From: Poa pratensis
Lineage: Eukaryota > Streptophyta > Magnoliopsida > Poales > Poaceae
Direction of reading: 5' to 3'
Length of the DNA stretch: 64,000 nt
Assembly: GCA_947311845.1 (NCBI GenBank)
Contig: CAMZMU010000117.1
Location: 72,697,444 to 72,761,443, forward strand
In this document: one piece after another, positions 1-10,234 of the stretch
Layout: every line of letters starts with the position of its first letter
Numbering within the stretch: the first letter of the stretch is position 1
The notes under the pieces: generated by a model
Told to the model about the DNA's origin: nothing
Seen by the model: only the letters and a program-made list of their open reading frames with translations
The model's database searches: none
Program-made: the position numbers and the translations under genes

Positions 1-838
1 TTCTTCATCGGGGCTGAGGGCTCTACCGGTAGCTATGTGGTTCATCTCTCTCTCCCATGATGTGATCTTTATGTGATCATGAGCTTTGTAATCTAATTGA
101 ATTCATGGATGTTTCTCCTTCATTGTTTGTGCTACTCAAGTGGTTTTATTAATGTATTTCCGGAGTCACCTTTGTCCCATGGTGTGAAGTTGACAGTGTG
201 CGCACCGTGTGTGACTCTTAGGCTAAAGGTTACAGAAATACTTACCATGAGTTATTCTTTGTGTTGGATGTCACTATAAAATTGTGGTGTTTGTTTAGTA
301 CTATTTTGGGGCACTCATAGTGACCTTGGGGTTCCCTAGATGTGGAAGACAGACTTTAAGGTGTGCTTTTGTAGCCCTACACGATGGTCTTGGTGTTCTT
401 TGATATTGTGGTGTTTGTTCACTCAGACTTTAAGGTGTCTCTTGTAGCCCTACGCAGTAGATTGGTATTTCTATCCAACGGGAGAATAGTTCAGAGTAGC
501 AAAGTGAAGAGGAAATATCTATGTATTCAATTGTTGGGAGTGTCCACTAGTGAAAGTATGATCCCTATGCCTTATTTCCAAGCATCCTAGAAAACCTTTG
601 TCTTGTCCTCTTGCATTGAAGAGGATTGGGACACTTCCACATTCTTGCCTTGTTACATCAAACTTCCATCCATTAAATCACCACCTTGTTCCTTAAACTT
701 GTTTAGTGCATAATCGACTAAAACTTGTGACACTTTAGTTGTAGGGAATAGATAACTTTTCCTTCTTGCTCCTGCGGATCGATACCTTACTTCCACATTG
801 AGAGGTGCTACAGTGACCCTTGCTCTTGGGGGTTATCA
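1..838 (+). repeat. 5' LTR (3' part) of gypsy element 1
   Basis: This stretch matches 4751-5590 almost base for base, so it is the last part of the left LTR; the first ~606 bp lie outside the window. It ends in TATCA at 838, and a tRNA-Asp-like primer site follows 10 nt later. The two copies differ by a few substitutions and single-base indels, which suggests a fairly recent insertion. Confidence 0.9.
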
Positions 839-848
839 AGCACTTTTC

Positions 849-866
849 TGGCGCCGTTGCCGGGGA
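849..866 (+). other. Primer binding site (tRNA-Asp type) of gypsy element 1
   Basis: TGGCGCCGTTGCCGGGGA begins 11 nt after the LTR end. It is the primer site common to Athila-like gypsy elements in grasses. The same motif appears in reverse complement in gypsy element 2. Confidence 0.85.
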
Positions 867-1028
867 GCGTAGCGCTTAAGTTTCTATTCTTGTGTGCACT
901 AGACTAAGCTTGGGGAGGTTCCTTTTATATCTTGCAATCATCTAAGCTTGGGGAGGTTCCTTTAAACTTGTTTGGTTGTGAGTTTCTCATTAGTTTTATA
1001 TATATCAAAAACCCATAAAAATTAGAAA

Positions 1029-1726
1029 ATGGAAAACAACAAAAAAATTAGAGAGCTTTATGAAATCTATCTTGAGTTAGGACATGATGTGTTTGAAGAG
1101 AAAATTAAAAAACATATGGAAAATTATTTGCATGATGGTAGCAATGTTATCACTATAAATTCTTTGAACACCATTATTGCTATTGCTCTGGAAAAGTTTA
1201 AGCTTGGGGAAGTGGCTGTTGATGAATGTGATATTTTTAGTCCCCGAGTTTTGAGGAGAAAATTTTCTTTGATGATACTATGCCTCCTATATATGATTTT
1301 TACAATGATGATTATGATGTTTTCAGTCCATCTATTATTGAGGATATAGTTTATGTTGATTATTCTATGCCTCCTATTTATGATGATTACAATGATGGAT
1401 GTGATAGTTTTACTCCCACTATTACTAATGAAACTGTTTATGCTCATGTGGAGAGTAATGATACTTTTATGCATATGGATCATGATAAGAATGTTTTATG
1501 TGATAGCTATATTGTGGGTTTTATCAATGATGCTACTGAAAGTTTTTATGAGAGAGGGAGACATGACTTCATATACCTCAATAATATTAAGTCTCCTCTC
1601 TTTTTGTTGAAAATTTTGAAGTTGCACTTGCTTTGCCTTCCTATGCTTGTCACTTTGTGCTTCATTGATTTATTTTCTTACAAGATCCCAATGCATAGGA
1701 AGTGGGTTAGACTTAAATGTGTTTGA
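1029..1726 (+). pseudogene. Broken ORF of gypsy element 1 with PPIYDDYND-type repeats
   Basis: The ORF opens at the ATG at 1029, where the product begins MENNKKIRELYE. It stays in frame to about 1240, and the coding sense then moves to the frame holding the ATG at 1280. In that second frame an acidic, Tyr-rich unit (MPPIYD.YNDD, then DVFSP or DSFTP) occurs at least twice, and the first frame already has a matching DIFSP, so a one-base indel near 1240-1250 joins them. No Gag, zinc-knuckle, protease or RT motif is visible. The role is unknown. It sits just after the primer site, where gag would be expected, so it may be a reduced gag-like or spacer protein specific to this family. Confidence 0.55.
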
Positions 1727-4144
1727 TATTTGCTTCTTGATGCTCTTTTATATTCAACTCTTATTCCTATGGGAGCATCATTAAAACTATCAAGCCTAGC
1801 TATATGGCTATAAAGAAACGCTTTGCGGGAGGCAACCCGGTTATTTTTGTGTGTGGTTTTTCTTTGTGTCCTCTTGCTGTAACAAGAGACTTTGTGTCTA
1901 GTTTAGTTTCTGGAGTTTTAAATAAAGTGCCAAGTTTTACCCATTTTGGTCTTGAAAAGTTGCTTATTGAGTTCGGAGATTTTATTCCTGCACGAGTCAG
2001 TGCACGGTATGATTTTTCATTCTTATTCTGTAACTCCGAATGAGCTTATATTTGAACTGTAGTTGAAACTTTTCATCCTCTGTATGCATGAATGTTTTCG
2101 GAATTTTTCGAGAAAGTTTGGTAGGGTAGAAAAATACGTTTTGCTGCTGCTGTTTTTCTGGACAGATTCTGTCCCATTTTGTTTGATGCATGCTTTGAGC
2201 TTTTAAGTTGAATCTTTTTGATCCAATTGAGTTTATGAGTAGGCATACAACATTATACACTTTCTGGACATTCATATGAATTTTTTTTCAAGGATTATAT
2301 GCAGCAAGAAATCTATTTGTTTATCACTATTAATGCACCCCACAGAAAAGAAATGGGAGAAACGGTGTTTTGAAGTTTTTTCACAGGGATTGGAGGAGAT
2401 GCACCAAGAGTTATCCAAGGATGGTGAAGACCATAAGCTTGGGGATGTGAAGACAACCCCACTGGACCTACACACTCTCGGTTTGTGCACGTCCAACTTC
2501 TGTTTTTCGATCGAAACACTTTATCGCATAAACTTGGAGCGTCGTTTTTTGTTTTTGTTTGAGTCTTGAGAGACCACCACACTATCAATTATATATGAGA
2601 GCTACTGGAAATATGGGTTGAAATATGTTGGATGCTTTTATAAGATTGGGAAAAGGGATGTTTGACTTGATTTTTAATGATACATATAGTTGCATGATTC
2701 ATGAGCTTGTTTATGAGTAATAGTTTGCAAATTCTTTTTGTAGAGCTATCACTTATTCATGTTTTGGTGCTGATTGTTATTTCACTTGGTTTAACATGGA
2801 TTAGTTAGTTCTATGGACACTCATGCATGCATCTAGATGGTCAACTTTCTCCCTTTTGCTAGCCCAAAAACTCCAACAAGCAAAACTTGTTTCCAACACC
2901 TTCAACCAAAGTTATTCCAGTGAGTCCACCATATCTACCTATTGGCTTTATGCTATTCCGAGTATGTTTAACATGTTGTTTGTGTTATCTTACCTCTGAA
3001 TGAAAATGTTTATGTTATTGATTGCAATGAAAAAAAATTTGGTTATATAGCTCTCACGAACTTGATGCACAATGTTCTTTTATTTGCATAATAATGACCC
3101 ATTGTGATTAAGATTATGATGTTTGTGGCTTGATGAATGTTTTGGGTTGGAAGTTAGCCCATATGTGCTGTCACATGGCAAGCTTTCAACACGCTCTTCA
3201 TCTCATTTAGTTGATATCATGTGCTTTTGTCTATGGATGCTTATCATGTTGAAATAAATGTGGAAATAGAGTGAGTTTAAATGAGTTTGTGTAAATGGTT
3301 AGAGAGACGCCTGGGCCGCTAATCTAAGCCATGCATCATTCATGGTGGAAATTTACTTACATACTATGGTGAACCTTCTGTGATACACCTTGCAATAAAA
3401 AACTATTCCAAATGGTAAATAAAAAGGGTGTTGAGATTGTTCATTTTGTTTGTTTGTCTTGTCATTTTGATATGGGCTTGTTCCATATCTTGGGACAAGA
3501 GGTACCCCAGTTGACGCTCTTGATGATACTATTATGCTTACAATGATATTTAATTGAACTTGCTTTGTTTCCCAAGTTGAGTAACACATGGTGTAAGTAC
3601 TTGTATTCAAGGGGCATGAGACATTCAACCCATTCTTTATCAAGCACACTACTCATATTTGCTTTCACTTTAACCTTAATCATTCAAGATGCTATGATAG
3701 GGGAATGAGAGCTTGACACCAAGTATTACCACATTGCTATCATTAACTTAAGTAGAGAGAGTTTGGAGGTTAGATGAAACTTATGCATGCTTTACCATTA
3801 CTCACTTATTCATCTTTCCAAAGTGTCCACCAACATATTCAGATTTTCATCTACACTCTATGACCATTGTAGGATGTTCTTGCTTATCATTATGCATACA
3901 TGTGGTCCATATTACTTGCTACCATGTTACACTTTGTGAACTATCAATGAACATCCTTGTCTTCAATACTTGATATCACTTCATAAACTATTTGCATATT
4001 GCTACTCCTTTGAAGAATGAATCATTTGACTATATGTAGCAATAGTAATCATCTTTGATATTCATTGTTAAGTATTAAATTGCAAAGTCCATGTTAGTTT
4101 TATCATCTTCATACTCGAGGACGAGCATGGATTAAGCTTGGGGA
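1727..4144 (+). other. Non-coding internal region of gypsy element 1
   Basis: This AT-rich sequence has only short, unconserved ORFs. Near 1804 it has a segment (frame reading KKRFAGGNP) resembling sequence around 16160-16190 of gypsy element 2, which suggests a shared ancestor for the two internal regions. It ends with the polypurine-like tract next to the 3' LTR. No gene is supported. Confidence 0.6.
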
Positions 4145-5590
4145 TGTTGATGCATGTAAAATGCATACATGAACTTTGCACTTTAATTGCTTATATTCCA
4201 ATCATATTTGCATCATATAAGGGTTATATCAATGTTTTATAATGATTTTGAGAATATTTCATAGTTTTCCCATTTATTTGGAATTAACCATGTTTTTCCA
4301 GAAAACGTCTTTTTTAGTGTTTCAGACTTTCCGGGAGCTTCGGGACTCCAAAAAGGGCAAGGCCAAAGAGAACGGTTCAGAATTTTCGAGACGAACGCAA
4401 TGGGCTTAAATTGAAGACCAGAAGTCCAACAGGCTGGAAATGGGAGGGTCCCACGCGGCCTAAATACCTGGCCGCGTGGGCCCAGCTCGTTTCCACCTCG
4501 TAGCTCCGTGGCCGTCGATCTTTGCTCCACCGACATAGTCTTGACCTAAAAACACCTATAAAAAAGGTCCCCTGCGTTTCGCGAAAGGAGGCGGCGGAGA
4601 AACACAAAACCACGAAACAGAGAGACAGAAGGCTACCGCCGGAGAAGATCGGAGGGGGGAAACGCCTCCGGAGGGCTCCACCCCCCTCCGGCGTGTTCAT
4701 CATCAACATCTTCATCGCCGTTGCTGCCTCCCATGATGAGGAGGGAGTAGTTCTTCATCGGGGCTGAGGGCTCTACCGGTAGCTATGTGGTTCATCTCTC
4801 TCTCCATGATGTGATCTTTATGTGATCATGAGCTTTGTAATCTAATTGAATTCATGGATGTTTCTCCTTCATTGTTTGTGCTACTCAAGTGGTTTTATTA
4901 ATGTAATTTCCGGAGTCACCTTTATCCCATGGTGTGAAGTTGACAGTGTGCGCACCGTGTGTGACTCTTAGGCTAAAGGTTACAGAAATACTTACCATGA
5001 GTTATTCTTTGTGTTGGATGTCACTATAAAATTGTGGTGTTTGTTTAGTACTATTTTGGGGCACTCATAGTGACCATGGGGTTCCCTAGATATGGAAGAC
5101 AGACTTTAAGGTGTGCTTTTGTAGCCCTACACGATGGTCTTGGTGTTCTATGATATTGTGGTGTTTGTTCACTCAGACTTTAAGGTGTGCTCTTGTAGCC
5201 CTACGCAGTAGATTGGTATTTCTATCCAACGGGAGAATAGTTCAGAGTAGCAAAGTGAAGAGGAAATATCTATGTATTCAATTGTTGGGAGTGTCCACTA
5301 GTGAAAGTATGATCCCTAGGCCTTATTTCCAAGCATCCTAGAAAACCTTTGTCTTGTCCTCTTGCATTGAAGAGGATTGGGACACTTCCACATTCTTACC
5401 TTGTTACATCAAACTTCCATCCATTAAATCACCACCTTGTTCCTTAAACTTGTTTAGTGTATAATCAACTAAAACTTGTGACACTTTAGTTGTAGGGAAT
5501 AGATAACTTTTCCTTCTTGCTCCTGCGGATCGATACCTTACTTCCACATTGAGAGGTGCTACAGTGACCCCTTGCTCTTGGGGGTTATCA
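4145..5590 (+). repeat. 3' LTR of gypsy element 1
   Basis: The LTR is 1446 bp, begins TGTTGATGCATG and ends GGTTATCA. Its last 840 bp repeat the window's first 838 bp. A GC-rich part (4440-4700) contains a TATAAAAAA-like stretch near 4557-4565, a possible U3/R promoter. Confidence 0.9.
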
Positions 5591-5710
5591 AGGGGCAGCA
5601 CCTCCGGAGGCGGCAGCACCTCGTGGCAGGGCAGACGGGAGGCGGCGTCGGGGAGGGGACGTGTCGAGAATGAGGGAAAACAGGGGAGAGGTGATCTAAA
5701 ACTGCTCGAA
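5591..5710 (-). other. GC-rich remnant, possibly the first exon of the second CACTA-A gene
   Basis: On the minus strand this is Pro/Ala/Arg-coding GC-rich sequence that shares short stretches (GAGGTGCTGCC) with the GC-rich leader at 34740-34995 of element B, which precedes the Transposase_24/Ulp1 gene. It also lies next to the same kind of palindromic repeats. It is probably what remains of that leader before gypsy element 1 interrupts it. Confidence 0.35.
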
Positions 5711-5868
5711 AAGCCTTTAGTCCCGGTTCCAGCCACGAACCGGGACTAAAGATCCTTTAGTCACGGTTGGTAACACCAACCGCGACTAAAGGTCTGTCTG
5801 GGCCGCGAAAAATTGCGCGCGAAGCCCAGCGGCCCTTTAGTCCCGGTTGGTGTTACCAACCGGGACAA
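5711..5868. repeat. Cluster of CACTA palindromic repeats
   Basis: Three inverted-repeat units lie here (5711-5748, 5753-5790, 5832-5868), each of the form TTTAGTCCCGGTT...AACCGGGACTAAA with single-base variants. They are the same motif as in the subterminal regions of both CACTA elements and are presumed transposase-binding sites. Confidence 0.75.
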
Positions 5869-5879
5869 CTGGGCTTTTC

Positions 5880-6115
5880 AATTTTTTTTCTAGTTTCTTT
5901 TTCTGTTTCTTTTTTATACTTTGATTTACATGCTTTTTGAATTGTTTTTTAATTTTTTTTCAAGTTTCTTTTCTGTTTCTTTTTTATATTTTGATTTACA
6001 TTCTTTTTGAATTGTTTTTTTAATTTTTTTTTCAAGTTTATTTTTCTGTTTCTTTTGTATACTTTGATTTACATGCTTTTTGAATTGTTTTTTTGCTCTA
6101 GTTTCTTTTTTATAT
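5880..6115. repeat. T-rich tandem repeat (about 3 copies, ~70-80 bp)
   Basis: A unit containing TTCTTTTTTATACTTTGATT, ACATGCTTTTTGAATTG and a T-rich spacer is repeated about three times. It lies between the repeat cluster and the accessory gene of element A. It has no coding sense. Confidence 0.6.
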
Positions 6116-6194
6116 ATATTTAATTTAAATAATTCAATATTTCTGTAATACATTATTACACATCACTAACAGTTTTCATAACACGGTTACATTT

Positions 6195-6470
6195 CTACAT
6201 AAATGGACTTGCTGGCTCGAAGGCCGTAGGATTAGGGGAACGGCGCCGGGAGGAGCCAGCCCCGTTCGCGGCCGCCTGGTTCTCACGCGCATGTTTGCGG
6301 CGGAGGGCACGAGCCATGGAGGATGAGTCTTTCAGCGCCCAAGCCAACTCGGAAGCCTCCTTCGCCTTGAGCTGGCAGGCAGTTCTGGCTCGCTGTACAC
6401 GGTCGTCGCGGACGGACTGGAAGGAGGCTTCAATGGCCTCCTGCATCTACATCTGTGGTGGAGCCATCTC
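6195..6470 (-). pseudogene. Truncated accessory ORF of CACTA A (homologue of 32383-32871)
   Basis: On the minus strand an 83-codon frame from 6446 reads MQEAIEASFQSV..., with KAKEASELAWALKDSSSM and RRKHARENQAAA further on. It matches the C-terminal half of the 162-aa accessory protein of element B. An ATG-initiated start like B's is visible at about 6471, but it reaches a stop after a few codons. The Pro-rich and acidic N-terminal half has been deleted, so the copy is broken. No known domain is recognised; the conserved part is basic, helical and rich in charged residues. Confidence 0.6.
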
Positions 6471-6579
6471 GTGGAGACGATGGGTTCGTTGCTAGGAATG
6501 GTGGATTAGGGTTTACCCTGTCGACGACAATACATATAGACCTCCAGGGCACTGGGGGAGGACACGTGACCGCAAAGCC

Positions 6580-6617
6580 CGCCTTTAGTCCCGGTTGGTA
6601 ACACCAACCGGGACTAA
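6580..6617. repeat. Internal CACTA palindrome
   Basis: A nearly perfect inverted repeat of the TTTAGTCCCGGTTGG type lies just upstream (minus sense) of the truncated accessory ORF. A matching unit is at 32193-32231 in element B, also upstream of the accessory gene, so its position is conserved. Confidence 0.75.
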
Positions 6618-6633
6618 AGAAGCACACGGATCG

Positions 6634-6765
6634 TGTGTTTCTTTCAAGCGCTTTTGAGCCGTTGGATCAGGGGTGTGTTTCTTTCAAGCGCTTGTGAGCC
6701 GTTGGATCAGGGGTGTGTTTCTTTCAAGCGCTTGTGAGCCGTTGGATCAGGGGTGTGTTTCTTTT
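6634..6765. repeat. 40-bp tandem repeat, about 3.3 copies
   Basis: Units start at 6634, 6674, 6714 and 6754 (partial), each TGTGTTTCTTTCAAGCGCTT followed by a segment ending GTTGGATCAGGGG. Related units occur in element B at 32100-32180 and 32925-33190. They belong to the spacer between TNP2 and the accessory gene. Confidence 0.8.
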
Positions 6766-6800
6766 GAGGGCAAAATCAGTGTTGGATCAGCCACATGACC

Positions 6801-6810
6801 CTATATATAG
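6801..6810. promoter_or_regulatory. Conserved TATA-like palindrome CTATATATAG in CACTA A
   Basis: The motif lies in the TNP2-accessory spacer and is preserved with its purine-rich flank in element B (32016-32025). Conservation in two diverged copies suggests a promoter element. The motif is its own reverse complement, so direction cannot be read from it. Confidence 0.4.
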
Positions 6811-6866
6811 CCCCCCTCTCGAACATGTTCGGCACTCAGTGTAGTTCATTTGATATACAAAGCATC

Positions 6867-6949
6867 CGGATTCCCTGCATACGTCCAACGGTGCATTTGA
6901 TATGCGGGCACTCATGAGCCACCGTTGGGCTGTATGCAGGGGAAACCGT
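6867..6949 (-). repeat. Conserved spacer hairpin of CACTA A
   Basis: An inverted repeat with arms of about 28-31 nt and a loop of about 23 nt lies just after TNP2 in element orientation. The equivalent in B is 31449-31529. The two arms within each element resemble each other more than expected: A has TGCATAC and CCAACGG in both arms, while B has GTCATAC and CTACGG in both arms. Confidence 0.65.
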
Positions 6950-7083
6950 GTGTTTTGTTCTATCTACAAAATCCTTCAGTTCATCGACCGAATACAAAAG
7001 ATTTCTTCTGAGTTTTCAGAACACAGTTACATAAAAGATTTCATACATTATTACACATCACCAACAACATCCCTATCTAGTGT

Positions 7084-8493
7084 TCACTTTTTCTTCGTGT
7101 CTGTCCCTTTCTTCTGATTGCGCCATAACCATGGACAATCTTCATCATTTAACTTGATGCTTGGGTCAGTGTTCACTTTGAAGGGCGGAATTTCATGAAA
7201 CTTATCGTAATGTTCTGACATGTCTGTCTTGTCCTCCACTCCCACAATGTTCCTTTTCCCCGAAAGAACTATGTGGCACTTTGGCTCATCGTATGATGTA
7301 TTCGCTTGCTTATCTTTTCTTTTTTTCGGTCTGGTAGACATGTCCTTCACATAGAAAACCTGAGCCACGTCATTGGCTAGGACGAATGGTTCGGTGTCGT
7401 ACCCAAGATTCTTGAGATCCACTGTAGTCATTCCGTACTGCGGGTCTACATGTACCCCGCCTTGCAGGTTGAACCAATTGCACCAGAACAAAGGTACCTT
7501 GAAAGAAGGTCCATAGTCAAGTTCCCATATCTGCTCTATGTAACCATAATATGTGTCCTTTTTTCCATTGTTGTTTGTTGCATCAAAGCGGACACCACTG
7601 TTTTGGTTGGTGCTCTTTTTATCTTGGTCGGTCGTGTAAAATGTATTCCCATTTATCTCGTACCCTTGAAAAGTCAATATACTCGAAGATGGTGCTTTGG
7701 CCAACAAGTATAGATGTTCTTCAACAGTGGTGTCATTAATGAGACGTGTTTGCAACCACCCGCAGAAAGTCTTCACGTGTTCTCTTTCAATCCATTCTTC
7801 AGGCTGCTCCGGGTATTTGGAGCGTAAACTATTCTTGTGTTCCTTGATATACGGAGCCACCAAGCTAGAATTATGTAGAACTGTGTAGTGTGCTTGATTG
7901 AAAGAATCCGAGTCCTTACATATTACTGCTTTCTTTCCTAGCGTGCCTTTTCCACGCAGTCTCCCCTCATGGCGCGATTGAGAAACACCGATCGGCTTAA
8001 GGTCAGGAATAAAGTCAACACAAAACTCAATGACCTCCTCTGTTCCATAGCCCTTGGAGATGCTTCCTTCTGGCCTAGCACGGTTATGAACGTATTTCTT
8101 TAAGACTCCCATGAACCTCTCAAAGGGGAACTTGTTGTGTAGAAATACAGGACCGAGAACCTGAATCTCTTCGACTAGGTGAACTATGAGGTGCGTCATA
8201 ATATTGAAGAAGGATTGTGGGAACACCAACTCGAAGCTGACAAGACATTGGACCACATCCTTCTGTAAAGTTGGTAGAGTTTCTGGATTGATAACATTCT
8301 GAGAAATTGCATTGAGGAATGCACATAGCTTCACAATGGGTACTCGAACATTGTCCGGCAGAAGCCCCCTCAATGCAACCGGAAGTAATTGTGTCATAAT
8401 CACGTGGCAGTCATGAGACTTTAGGTTTTGAAACTTTGCTCTGTCATGTTTATTATTCCCTTTATATTTGACGAGAAGCCAGACGGGACCTTG
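7084..8493 (-). pseudogene. TNP2-type CACTA transposase, C-terminal part (element A)
   Basis: The minus-strand frame is open from about 8403 down to 7084. It matches the C-terminal half of the element B transposase closely (for example LPVALRGLLPDNVRVPIVKL and the later FHEIPPFKVNTDPSIKLND). Family knowledge: TNP2 proteins carry a Transposase_21 core followed by DUF4218 (here about 8400-7980) and DUF4216 (about 7640-7330). Coding homology continues upstream to the junction with gypsy element 2 at 8499, with the other half of the gene at 20155-22057. The split gene cannot give an intact transposase. Confidence 0.85.
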
Positions 8494-8498
8494 ATACT
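8494..8498. repeat. Target site duplication ATACT (left) of gypsy element 2
   Basis: ATACT here and at 20150-20154 bound the element exactly. Joining the flanks restores the TNP2 reading seen in element B (…CAGTATCAAGG…), which confirms the insertion site. Confidence 0.85.
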
Positions 8499-10160
8499 TG
8501 TTGACGGGAGAGCAAATAGTGGCAGTCTGCTGAAGCGCTTCTAACTCCCCGGCAACGGCGCCAGAAAAAGAGCTTGATGGCGTGAATCACACGCTTGTTG
8601 GGAGACCCCAAGAGGAAGGTATGATGCAGTTCAGCAGCAAGTTTTCCCTCAGAAAGAAACCAAGGTTATCGAACCAGTAGGAGCAGCAACTCTTCAGAAG
8701 GTTGTTGGTGGCTCGCACGGCGCAACACGATCACCAACGTGGAATCTGCACAGAACACAATCAAGCTACTTTGCCCCAACGAAACAGTGAGGTTGTCAAT
8801 CTCACCGGCTTGCTGAAAACAAAGGATTAAACGTATGGTGTGGAAAATGAGTATTAAATTGCAGAGAATGAAAAAGGAACAGTTTGCAGTTTGTGGTGGT
8901 TTAATCAGTGTAAAAGAATGGACCGGGGTCCACAGTTCACTAGTGGTGTCTCTCCATAAAAGATAACTAACATGTTGGGTGAACAAATTACAGCTGGGCA
9001 ATTGACAAATAGTGAGCGCATGACAATTCATATACATGACATGATGACTACTATGATATTTAATTGGGCATTACGACAAGATACATAGACCGTTATCCAA
9101 TAGCATCTATGACTAATAATCCACCGCCGGGTTGTCATCCGAGTCCCCCGTTGGTATTAAGTTGCAAGCAACGGATAATTGCATTAAGTAAAGTGCGTAA
9201 TGTAAACAAACACATATGCCCGTGGACATGGCATCGTTAGGTTATCCCTAGTGGCAACAGCACATCCACAACCTTAGAACTTTCTGTCACTGTTTCAGAT
9301 TAAACGGAGGCATGAACCCACTATCTAGCATAAATACTCTCTCTTGGAGTTACAATCATCTACTTGGCCAAAGCATCTACGAGTAACGGAAAGCATGCAA
9401 GATCTTAAATAACATATAAGATAGATTGATAATCAACTTGACATAATATTCAATATTCATCGGATCCCAGCAAACACAACATGTAGCATTACAATAATAT
9501 GATCTTGATCATGTAGGGCAGCTCACAAGATCTAAACATGATGGCACAAAGTGGAGAGACAACCATCTAGCTACTGCTATGGACCCGTAGTCCAAGGATG
9601 AACTACTCACGCATCACTCCGGAGGCAGGCATGGCGATGTAGAAGCCTCCGGTGACGATTCCCCTCTCCGGCAGGGTACCGGGAAGAGGTTCTGAACCCT
9701 CCCGAGCTAGGGTTGACGGCGGCGGCGTCTCTGGAACTTTTCGTGGATATTTGCTCAGGCCCTTAGGGTTTTCGCGTCGGGGGAATAAGTAGGCGAAAGG
9801 GCGGTGGCTGGAGACCCCCGAGGGGCCCACACCACCCTAGGGCGCGGCAGAGGCGGGCCCCGCGCCCTAGGTGCATGTGGGGCCCTGGTGGCCCTCCTCT
9901 GTTGCTTCTTCGCTCCGTCAGGTGAGTTCTGGAAAAATAGGGACCACCGTGAAGTTTCGTCCAATTCCGAGAATATTTCCAGACTAGCTTTTCTGGAATA
10001 CAAAAACAGCAGAAAACAGGAACTGGCACTTCGGCATCTTGTTAATAGGTTAGTCCCAAAAAATGTACAAAAGTGATATAAAGTAGATGCAAAACATGTA
10101 GCAATTGGTATAAAACAAGCATGGAACATCAAAAATTATAGATACGTTTGAGACGTATCA
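8499..10160 (-). repeat. 3' LTR of gypsy element 2
   Basis: The LTR is 1662 bp and matches 18505-20149 with only scattered differences. It contains an extra primer-site copy (8546-8563) close to its 3' end in element orientation. The far end is the GACGTATCA motif at 10152-10160. Confidence 0.9.
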
Positions 10161-10161
10161 G

Positions 10162-10175
10162 CATCCCCAAGCTTA
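10162..10175 (-). other. Polypurine tract of gypsy element 2
   Basis: In element orientation AAGCTTGGGGATGC stands right before the 3' LTR, after the common TACTCGAGGACGAG motif. The same arrangement is found before the 3' LTR of gypsy element 1. Confidence 0.75.
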
Positions 10176-10229
10176 GTTCCTACTCGTCCTCGAGTAGGTA
10201 AACGATAAAAACAAAATAATTTTTGAGGT

Positions 10230-10234
10230 GACAT
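10230..10234. repeat. Target site duplication GACAT (left) of the solo LTR
   Basis: GACAT is repeated directly after the element at 13623-13627. This 5-bp duplication fits integrase-mediated LTR insertion. Confidence 0.8.

Larger units (their letters stand above)
1..5590 (+). mobile_element. Non-autonomous gypsy-type LTR retrotransposon (element 1), left end cut by window
   Basis: Two matching LTRs (1-838 partial, 4145-5590 complete) enclose a 3.3-kb internal region with a primer site at 849-866 and a polypurine-like tract (AAGCTTGGGGA) at 4134-4144. The inside has only a short broken ORF and no recognisable gag, protease, reverse transcriptase or integrase, so it must rely on proteins from another element. 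The primer site and LTR style fit the Athila-type gypsy groups common in Triticeae; the exact family name was not determined. The left target duplication is outside the window; the five bases after the right LTR are AGGGG. Confidence 0.85.

Noticed and set aside
8666..10132. Several ORFs in the LTRs of gypsy element 2 (also 18579-20121)
   Set aside because: They recur in both LTR copies because the LTRs match. LTRs are not expected to code, and no domain is visible.
8575..10160. Shorter LTR boundaries (8575 and 18572) for gypsy element 2
   Set aside because: The ATACT duplication and the restored transposase sequence place the true ends at 8499 and 20149, so the segment with the extra primer site belongs to the LTR.
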